A stretch of 64,000 nucleotides of DNA. Origin: a virus. This document shows, one piece after another, positions 37,932-43,906 of the stretch. The position numbers and the translations under genes are program-made. Within the stretch, counting starts at the first letter, position 1. Each line of letters opens with the position of its first letter. Below the pieces are notes generated by a model. The model saw only the letters and a program-made list of their open reading frames with translations. It was not told the DNA's origin and ran no database searches. Where the stretch lies: positions 1 through 64,000 of IMG/VR virus record IMGVR_UViG_3300023174_000057; one strand, written 5' to 3'.

Positions 37932-38703
37932 GGGTTCCTACGTTCTACCTTCACGGGCCGAGGACTTCATCCCGACGTTGAAAGACGGCACCGTTCACCT
38001 GCTGCTCACCGACCCCCCGTACTACGGCATCACGGATGACGCGTGGGACAACCAGTGGGCGAGCGACCGTGAGTTCGCGGATTGGTTGTCGGGCATCTTC
38101 CTCCGCGCCCTCCCGAAGCTCACCCCCACGGGCTCGTTGGTGTTCTTCGGCGGGCTGGGTAGGCACGGGTCGCACCCGCTGTTCCGGGTGGTGACGGCCC
38201 TCGAAGACGGGGGCTACACGTTCCGCAACTGGGTGACGTGGAAGAAGCGCCGCGCCTACGGCAAGTCGCACGACTACCTCTACGTTCGGGAGGAGATCCT
38301 CTGGTTCTCCAAGAACCCGGACCGGACGGCGGTGACGTTCAACAAGCCGTACACCGACGAGGTCCGTGGGTACGCGGGCTATGATCCCAAGTACCCCGCG
38401 CACAGCGAGTACAAGCGCGTCGGGAACGTGTGGACGGACATCGACCCGGTGATCGACGACGTGCCGGAACTGTTCCGGCCCAAGAGGTCGTGCCAGAAGC
38501 CAGACAAGCTCATGTCACGGCTGGTCGCCACGCACAGCAACGAGGGGGACTTGGTCGTGGACCCCTTCGCGGGATGGGGCAGCACGGGCATCGCCGCTGT
38601 CACCCTCGGGAGGAAGTTCCTCGGGTGCGAGGCCATCGAAGCGGATGCCCTTGCGGCGGATGGGCGCGTAACCGCCGCCGTGCCTATCATCTATGGTCTG
38701 TGA
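37930..38703 (+). CDS. DNA methyltransferase, N6-adenine/N4-cytosine type
   Basis: 257 residues. DPPY at residues 28-31 is the catalytic motif IV; the C-terminal DPFAGWGSTGIAA is the S-adenosylmethionine-binding motif I; GCEAIE follows. This order (IV before I) is the beta class of site-specific methylases. With no restriction enzyme beside it, it probably protects phage DNA from host restriction. The start at 37930 leaves no leader. Confidence 0.85.
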   Translation: MGSYVLPSRAEDFIPTLKDGTVHLLLTDPPYYGITDDAWDNQWASDREFADWLSGIFLRALPKLTPTGSLVFFGGLGRHGSHPLFRVVTALEDGGYTFRNWVTWKKRRAYGKSHDYLYVREEILWFSKNPDRTAVTFNKPYTDEVRGYAGYDPKYPAHSEYKRVGNVWTDIDPVIDDVPELFRPKRSCQKPDKLMSRLVATHSNEGDLVVDPFAGWGSTGIAAVTLGRKFLGCEAIEADALAADGRVTAAVPIIYGL

Positions 38704-38713
38704 GGTAACGCCC

Positions 38714-39385
38714 GTGAAGGTACTTGGAATCTCGACCACCACGCACGCCTACGGCGAGTCGGCCAGCGGTGCGATGTTGGAAGCTGTGCTGCGGGTGGCA
38801 GCTTCGCGCGGTCACGAGGTGACCCTCCTCGACGCGGCCAAGCTCCACGTCGTCCAGAATCTCTCCTGCTACGCGGGCGGGGGTCGCAATTGTGCCCACC
38901 CCGACGCGGGTCCGTACCGCTGCTGGGCGCACAAGAACTCCGCGGACGACCCTGACGCCTACGGGGGCGTGGACGAGATGCCCGCCTTGTACGACGGGAT
39001 TGCAGACGCCGACGTGGTGGTGTGGGCGACGAGCGTCCGGTGGATGTCTCACTCATCCCTCCTCCAGCGCGTAATCGAGCGCATGAACACGCTGGAGAAC
39101 CGCGCATCCGTGTACGGCGAAGACAACCCTCTCACCGGGAAGTTGGCGGGGGTGCTGGTGGCGGGCCAGCACTATGAAGGGCAGAAGGTCGCGATCTGTC
39201 TTCAAGAGGTGTTCATCCGCCTTGGGTTCACCGTCCCGCTCGACGCCCAGATGGTGTGGCAACGCACCCTTGACCTCACCGTCGAACAGGGTGAGGGATC
39301 GAACCGCCCGCACGTCGCCGCGCACTTGGTGTCCCCCACGGGCCGGGGGCAGATCACCCGGTACCTCCAAGCTCTCGGGCTGTGA
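38714..39385 (+). CDS. Flavodoxin-fold NAD(P)H-dependent reductase
   Basis: 223 residues from GTG 38714, with GAGG 8 nt upstream. VKVLGISTTTHAYGESAS is the FMN phosphate loop of NADPH-dependent FMN reductases/WrbA-like proteins; VVWATSVRWMSHSSLLQRVIER matches the family's flavin-ring loop. A Cys-rich insert (LSCYAGGGRNCAHPDAGPYRC) is unusual and may bind a metal. It may supply reducing power for the B12-type ribonucleotide reductase or redox defence (inference). Confidence 0.7.
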   Translation: MKVLGISTTTHAYGESASGAMLEAVLRVAASRGHEVTLLDAAKLHVVQNLSCYAGGGRNCAHPDAGPYRCWAHKNSADDPDAYGGVDEMPALYDGIADADVVVWATSVRWMSHSSLLQRVIERMNTLENRASVYGEDNPLTGKLAGVLVAGQHYEGQKVAICLQEVFIRLGFTVPLDAQMVWQRTLDLTVEQGEGSNRPHVAAHLVSPTGRGQITRYLQALGL

Positions 39386-39389
39386 CACC

Positions 39390-40025
39390 GTGAGGATCGC
39401 ACACGTTTCTGACATTCACGGTCACTACAGCACCCTCGACCGGCTGGGGGGGGACGCGCCCGACCTTTGGGTAATCACGGGTGACTTCTTCCCCAACAAG
39501 ACCCGGGGACACGTCCCGACCGAGACCCGCTGGCAGACCAACTGGTTCGGTTACAAGTCGTTCAGCATCCGGCGGCGGTTGATGGGGGCACCCGTGCTCT
39601 TGGTCCCCGGCAACCACGACTACGCCAACCTCGCAGGGCTCCTGCGCCGCGACGGGGTGGACGCCCAAGAAGTCACGCCCGATGGAGTGGAGTTTCGCGG
39701 CGTGCGCTTCGCGGGCTTCGGGCACATCCCGTTCATCGCGGGAGAATGGAACCGCGAGGTCACCGACGTGGAGCTCCACGAGCTCACCCACAGCACCCTC
39801 GACTGCGACCCGGACGTGCTCCTCACCCACAGCCCGCCCAACGGCATCCTCAACGGGCGCTACCCCGGCATCTCCTCCCTCACCACCGCCCTCACCTACC
39901 GCCCGCACAGGGTCACCCACCACCTGTTCGGGCACTGCCACGAGGACGGAGGCAAGAGCGTCGAGCACATGGGCATCACCTTCGTGAACAGCGCCACGAC
40001 CCTCCAGTGGGTCGAGCTCCCGTAA
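39390..40025 (+). CDS. Calcineurin-like metallophosphoesterase
   Basis: 211 residues from GTG 39390. Motifs in order: HVSDIHGH, ITGDFF, PGNHDY, LLTHSPPNG and FGHCHED, the full metallophosphoesterase set binding two metals. Short single-domain members cleave cyclic nucleotides, Ap4A-type dinucleotides or phosphodiesters, so it could remove host signalling nucleotides. It starts 4 nt after the flavoprotein stop. Confidence 0.8.
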   Translation: MRIAHVSDIHGHYSTLDRLGGDAPDLWVITGDFFPNKTRGHVPTETRWQTNWFGYKSFSIRRRLMGAPVLLVPGNHDYANLAGLLRRDGVDAQEVTPDGVEFRGVRFAGFGHIPFIAGEWNREVTDVELHELTHSTLDCDPDVLLTHSPPNGILNGRYPGISSLTTALTYRPHRVTHHLFGHCHEDGGKSVEHMGITFVNSATTLQWVELP

Positions 40026-40165
40026 GGCACCCCCCAGATCGAACAGAACGGCCCCTTCCGTGCCCGTTCTCTGGCCGGATGGGTGTCGGTAGCCAACGAG
40101 GGTCTAGGACGCCTCGGAAGGGCTGTCCGTGGGCTCCCACCGTGAGCCTATCAACCTCACAGGGT

Positions 40166-40549
40166 ATGGACCCCGACGACGTTCGCATTCCACCCCCACC
40201 GCCGTCACCGAAGCTCAGTTTTCACTGGGTGCCCCGTCCACAAGGGGCGACGGGTCTGGAGGAGTGGTGCCAGTGGTTGAACTTCCTCGACGGGATTCTC
40301 ACGTCGCACGCGCTCACAGGGGGGAGGTTCACGGAGCTCAACGGGCTGATGTCCCGTGCGTGGGGGGTCTCACCCCTGCTCTACGGCACGATGAAGTTCT
40401 GGCTGTTCTGGTTCGGGCTGAAGTGCTTGGAGAGGGCGTCCGTCAGCAAGGGAGCCCAAAGGGTCCGTGAGAGGGTTCTCCAAGGGATCTTCTTGGTGTT
40501 CCTGCTGGTGTTCCTCTGGCACCTCTTCGTCCTGTCACTTTCGCCTTGA
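40166..40549 (+). CDS. Membrane protein, function unknown
   Basis: 127 residues. The Pro-rich N-terminus is followed by a soluble helical part; then MKFWLFWFGLKCLE and a C-terminal helix GIFLVFLLVFLWHLFVLSL give one or two membrane spans with the C-terminus at the membrane. A holin or membrane effector is possible. The gene is followed by the gene-poor patch. Confidence 0.6.
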   Translation: MDPDDVRIPPPPPSPKLSFHWVPRPQGATGLEEWCQWLNFLDGILTSHALTGGRFTELNGLMSRAWGVSPLLYGTMKFWLFWFGLKCLERASVSKGAQRVRERVLQGIFLVFLLVFLWHLFVLSLSP

Positions 40550-40619
40550 CCCCTCCCCCCCTCCCGTAGTAGCCCCCCAAGCTGGATCGTCACCCTCCCC
40601 CCGCAAGGGAGGAGGGGTT

Positions 40620-40853
40620 GTGGAACACCCTCCCGGTCTGGACCTCGTGAAGCTGCTCCCGTGGAAAGGGGTCGCCTCTCGACAAATAGCCCGGGGAAAG
40701 ACAGGCACCTCCCCAACAGGGGTGCTTGAAGGATTCCAGACCGAAAAGGTCGTAGACAGGTGTACTGAACACCCAAGCAGTCGCTACCGACGATCCCTGA
40801 GAGACGACGAGGCAACCTGTAGATACCGACGAGGCAGACCCCCAAGCCCCTGA
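40620..40853 (+). CDS. Doubtful small ORF
   Basis: 77 residues from GTG 40620, with GGGAGGAGG just upstream as a ribosome site. Basic, Arg/Ser-rich end (SRYRRSLRDDEATCRYRR). Codon use differs from neighbouring genes (AGA, CGA, ATA). It may be real or chance. Confidence 0.3.
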   Translation: MEHPPGLDLVKLLPWKGVASRQIARGKTGTSPTGVLEGFQTEKVVDRCTEHPSSRYRRSLRDDEATCRYRRGRPPSP

Positions 40854-41352
40854 GAAGGCCAGTAGGGTCCGTCCCCAACCTCCCGGTGAGTAAGGGTTCC
40901 ACCTCCCCTCTCCCAGCATTGAAAGGATGAAGCCAAGTGCCTACGGTAAGAGGCCCTGAGAGAGGTACGAAAGACTAGCTCTCGTTGCTCCCGACCTTCC
41001 CCGTTCCCGTTGGATCTGTTCGTAGGGAACGACTCCTCCCTCCTCCCAGAGAGGTAGAGAGGTAGTAGAGGGATAGATAGAAGGTTGGATGTAACTGGTA
41101 CCAGAACCTACCACCACCAACAGAACCACACTCAGTCATCCCAATCTCAGTAACACCAACAGTCTCAGTAACAGCATCACCAGCATCAGTAACACCAGCA
41201 CTACCCGTAGCAGTACCAGTAACCGTAGTAGTACCAGCACCAGTAGTAGACGCAGTACCAACGGATAGCCTTGACGGTCTGTAACAGCCCAAGAGAACCA
41301 ATCCGACCTCTTTGAGAGGCTCGGGAGGGGTGAGGTGCGTCTAACGAGCCTA
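40854..41352 (+). other. Gene-poor region with low-complexity A/C-rich tract
   Basis: No convincing coding region on either strand and no tRNA found by eye. Positions 41095-41270 are a degenerate repeat of CAGTAACACCAGCA-like units, strongly A/C-rich on the plus strand. GAGAGGTAGAGAGGTAGTAG lies near 41053. Base composition differs from the flanks. Candidates are a non-coding RNA, an origin-like element or a decayed gene. Confidence 0.45.
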
Positions 41353-41376
41353 TCACTCACGGAATCCTGTGAGTGA
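41353..41376 (+). promoter_or_regulatory. Inverted repeat over the start of the 41369 gene
   Basis: TCACTCAC and GTGAGTGA, perfect 8-bp arms around GGAATCCT; the right arm contains the GTG start codon. CCTATC precedes it. It could be an operator or a hairpin hiding the start. Confidence 0.45.
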
Positions 41377-41692
41377 CACGAGAACCTTGTTGCCGTTCCG
41401 TGGGTTGGTGGACAACTGCTGGAGCCTGTTGAGGGGAGACCTGTTCGTGAGCTTCCCTACGAGCTCTCGGTCACATCCCTCACGGGAAGTCTGTCTCCAG
41501 CCTATCGGGTACATCTGGCCGGGAGACTTCTGGGAGGGGCTGGTAGTCCCTACCCTTGCTGATCTGCTACGGAACCCCCCCACCTATCAGTTCGGGTGGA
41601 GGAACCCCCTCGCGAGGAATCTCGTGGAGGCGTATTTTCGGCGTTCCCTGACAGGATCGGTCTGGTCCTCGTGGGTGGACTTCTCTTTCTGA
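41369..41692 (+). CDS. Hypothetical protein upstream of speD
   Basis: 107 residues from GTG 41369. Rich in Trp, Phe, Leu and Arg (NCWSLLRGDLFVSFPTSSR, GYIWPGDFWEGLVVPTLADLL). Codons are unlike most of the window (TTG, AGG, CTA), which suggests recent acquisition. Not recognised. It ends 20 nt before speD. Confidence 0.5.
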   Translation: MSDTRTLLPFRGLVDNCWSLLRGDLFVSFPTSSRSHPSREVCLQPIGYIWPGDFWEGLVVPTLADLLRNPPTYQFGWRNPLARNLVEAYFRRSLTGSVWSSWVDFSF

Positions 41693-41712
41693 CCGACTGA
41701 CAGGAGACCCTC

Positions 41713-42144
41713 ATGGCTGGTAGGCACATCACCCTCGACGCATCGGTTCGTGACCCCTCGGTGTTCTCCCACGACCACCTCCGGGGGTTCTTCCTCGGCC
41801 TCTGTGAGAAGCTGGACATGGAGATCATCCACGGACCCGTCTTCAAGGACGTGGGGATCGACCCTGCCAAGCTGGCAGCGGTCAAGTCCGGGGGGGTCTT
41901 CCAAGACGAGGGGGGTACCACCGGGATGGTGGTGATCAGCACCTCTCACATCTCGATCCACACTTGGGAGCTCCGTCGCTTCTTTCAACTCGACGTGTTC
42001 TCCTGCAAGAACTTCGACGGGGAAGCTGCCCTTCGGTTCATCTACGAGTCCCTCGGGGTCGTCCGCGCCAGCCTGTGCGAGATCGTCCGCTACGACGAGT
42101 ACACCCCTCCGACCGTCATGCAGACCACCACCGTCGTCCGGTGA
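41713..42144 (+). CDS. speD: S-adenosylmethionine decarboxylase-like protein (SpeD type)
   Basis: 143 residues. The motif STSHISIHTWE corresponds to the ESHISIHTWPE of bacterial SpeD, including the Ser that becomes the pyruvoyl cofactor on self-cleavage and the catalytic His; LDVFSCKNFD matches DVFTCG. SpeD makes decarboxylated AdoMet for spermidine synthesis, and polyamines help neutralise packaged DNA. Glu is Thr at the cleavage motif's first position, and no spermidine synthase is nearby. CAGGAGA precedes the ATG. Confidence 0.8.
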   Translation: MAGRHITLDASVRDPSVFSHDHLRGFFLGLCEKLDMEIIHGPVFKDVGIDPAKLAAVKSGGVFQDEGGTTGMVVISTSHISIHTWELRRFFQLDVFSCKNFDGEAALRFIYESLGVVRASLCEIVRYDEYTPPTVMQTTTVVR

Positions 42145-42163
42145 CCCTCGGGGCGTAACGGCG

Positions 42164-42185
42164 GGAGGCCCTATGGTGGGCCTCC
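42164..42185 (+). terminator. Perfect 8-bp hairpin after speD
   Basis: GGAGGCCC pairs with GGGCCTCC around TATGGT, 7 nt before the clamp-loader GTG. It may end speD transcription or regulate the downstream start; GGGCGTAACG lies just upstream. Confidence 0.5.
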
Positions 42186-42191
42186 TGTACG

Positions 42192-42839
42192 GTGCCCACG
42201 GTGTACGTCCCAACCTCCTGCATCTTGTTTCACGGTCCCGGCTCGGAGGCTGCGGGTCACGCCGCCGCCACGGCTTTCGGGAGGTTGCTCCCCTTCACGG
42301 GGTCGTCCCTCAAGAAGGAGGGGGCACGGGAGCTCGTGTCCCTCCTCTCCCAGCGGGCCGTGGGCAGTGGCCGCTCGGCGGTGTTGGTCGGTCCCGTGGA
42401 CGAGGTCAACCCCGCCACCAGTGATGTCCTCCTCAAGACCATCGAGGAGTTCAACCCGGACGGCACCCGCCCCTTCTTGTGGGCGTGGGACCTCGGCGGG
42501 GTGTCCCTCACCCTGCGGTCCCGGTGCGTCCTACGTTTCTGCCCCGGGGCGGACACCCGCACGGAGGACTACCTCTCCGTGGCCGAGTCCCTCGTCGGCG
42601 CGTACCGGGAGGGTGATTGGGTGACGGTGATCGAGACGGTGAAGGAGAGCGAGGGGTCAGACCTCCTCATCCGCGCCGTGGTGGACCTCCTCGCCCCCAA
42701 GCTCGCCGTCACCGACCCAGACCCAAGGCACGTCTCTCTCTGGGAGTGCCTTCGACCTCTGTTCAACGGGGCACCTCTCACGCCCGCTCGCTTGGTGGCA
42801 GCGTTCCTTCAAGCCGACCACCGGGCGGGGAGCCCGTGA
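42192..42839 (+). CDS. Clamp-loader subunit, DNA polymerase III delta'-like
   Basis: 215 residues. SCILFHGPG starts an AAA+ fold in which the P-loop Lys is lost, as in HolB; SAVLVGPVDEVNPATSDVLLKTIEEF is the family's Walker B/sensor region (DE.....NALLKTLEEP), and LTLRSRCVLRFCP matches sensor-1 (RSRC). It would help load the sliding clamp encoded at 60077. It overlaps the delta-like gene by GTGA. Confidence 0.75.
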   Translation: MPTVYVPTSCILFHGPGSEAAGHAAATAFGRLLPFTGSSLKKEGARELVSLLSQRAVGSGRSAVLVGPVDEVNPATSDVLLKTIEEFNPDGTRPFLWAWDLGGVSLTLRSRCVLRFCPGADTRTEDYLSVAESLVGAYREGDWVTVIETVKESEGSDLLIRAVVDLLAPKLAVTDPDPRHVSLWECLRPLFNGAPLTPARLVAAFLQADHRAGSP

Positions 42840-43795
42840 AGCTCCCTGCGGCACTCTTGGTGGCGGGCACGGATGCCCACCGTCGCCGCGCGTTCGTCCG
42901 TGATCTCGTCACCAAGTGTGCGCGGGAGGGCTACGACACCCCGCCGTTGGACGGGACGGACAGGGCTGGTGTGCAGTCCCTCATGGGCTTTGTCGGGGTG
43001 CTGTCGTCCAAGCCCACCCTCGCCGTGGTCACGCACCCGGAGAAGTTGCACCCCGCCGACGTGGGCGACCACCTCCGTGACCCCAACCCCTGTCTCACCC
43101 TCCTGCTGGTGAGCGAGGTGGACAAGCCCTCGGGGGGCATCCTCGACGGGTTCCCCCCCGCCCAGACCAAGACGTTCACCCTCCCGCCCTTCTACAAGCT
43201 CGATGAGCACGCTGCGGAGTACGCGCGGGAGCTCGCCAAGTCTCGTGGTGTGGCCCTCCCTGATGGTCTCGCGCGGGCCATCGTGCGGAAGGTGGGCAAC
43301 GACCTCGGGGTGGTCTACTACGAGATCGACAAGGCCGTCACCCTCGCCCGCGCCCTCGGTGTGGTCCTGCTGGAGCCCGCGCACCTCAAGGGGACTCTCG
43401 CGCCTCTCACGGAGCTCGATGGCAGCACCGTGGTGGAAGCACTGGGCACCCGTAACGCGAAGCTCCTCGCGGACGAGCTCACCCGGTACAAGAACTCCAA
43501 GAAGGGCGACCCCACCATCGAGCTCTGTGGGCGCACGCTCACACCCACGGTCCTCCGTTGGCTCCAAGCCGCTCATCTCCACGGCAAGGGGGTGTCACCC
43601 GCCAGCGCCTCTGGGAGGGTAGGGTCGAGCCCGTGGTACTGGGAGCACAAGGTTCTCCCCTGTGCGCGAGCATGGGGGACTGATGGGTGCCGGGATCTGG
43701 TGGGGGCCATCGCACGCGCGCAAAACGCCGTGTTCGACGGGGCTGTCAGCCCTTGGGCGTTGCTGGAATCCGGCCTCCTTCGATTGTCTCGGTGA
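42836..43795 (+). CDS. Clamp-loader subunit, DNA polymerase III delta-like (HolA type)
   Basis: 319 residues from GTG 42836. ALLVAGTDAHRRRAFVRDLV is the HolA N-terminal strand-helix; TLAVVTHPEKLHPADVGDHL and CLTLLLVSEVDKPSG give the central pattern; the C-terminal helical domain ends ALLESGLLRLSR. HolA opens the beta clamp. Together with the upstream delta' gene this makes a two-subunit loader; no gamma/tau gene is visible here. Confidence 0.7.
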   Translation: MKLPAALLVAGTDAHRRRAFVRDLVTKCAREGYDTPPLDGTDRAGVQSLMGFVGVLSSKPTLAVVTHPEKLHPADVGDHLRDPNPCLTLLLVSEVDKPSGGILDGFPPAQTKTFTLPPFYKLDEHAAEYARELAKSRGVALPDGLARAIVRKVGNDLGVVYYEIDKAVTLARALGVVLLEPAHLKGTLAPLTELDGSTVVEALGTRNAKLLADELTRYKNSKKGDPTIELCGRTLTPTVLRWLQAAHLHGKGVSPASASGRVGSSPWYWEHKVLPCARAWGTDGCRDLVGAIARAQNAVFDGAVSPWALLESGLLRLSR

Positions 43796-43816
43796 CCCCC
43801 GTTTGCCCTTTGATAT

Positions 43817-43850
43817 CCGACCCGATGTACCCCCAGCGGGGGGGTCGGGG
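43817..43850 (+). terminator. Nested hairpin before the reductase gene
   Basis: ACCCCC/GGGGGT around AGC, inside CCGACCC/GGGTCGG. It lies between the clamp-loader genes and the reductase. Confidence 0.5.
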
Positions 43851-43906
43851 CGTCCACCCATCTTTTCCCCGACAACAACGCCTTGAGACGAGTGAGGAGT
43901 CAACTC

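Noticed and set aside
41095-41270. CRISPR array or TR-like repeat
   Set aside because: The CAGTAACACC-like units are short, degenerate and without unique spacers, so this is low-complexity sequence.
40975-41301. Minus-strand ORF of Thr/Val/Gly repeats
   Set aside because: It is the complement of the A/C-rich repeat, with no ribosome site and no protein-like texture outside the repeat.
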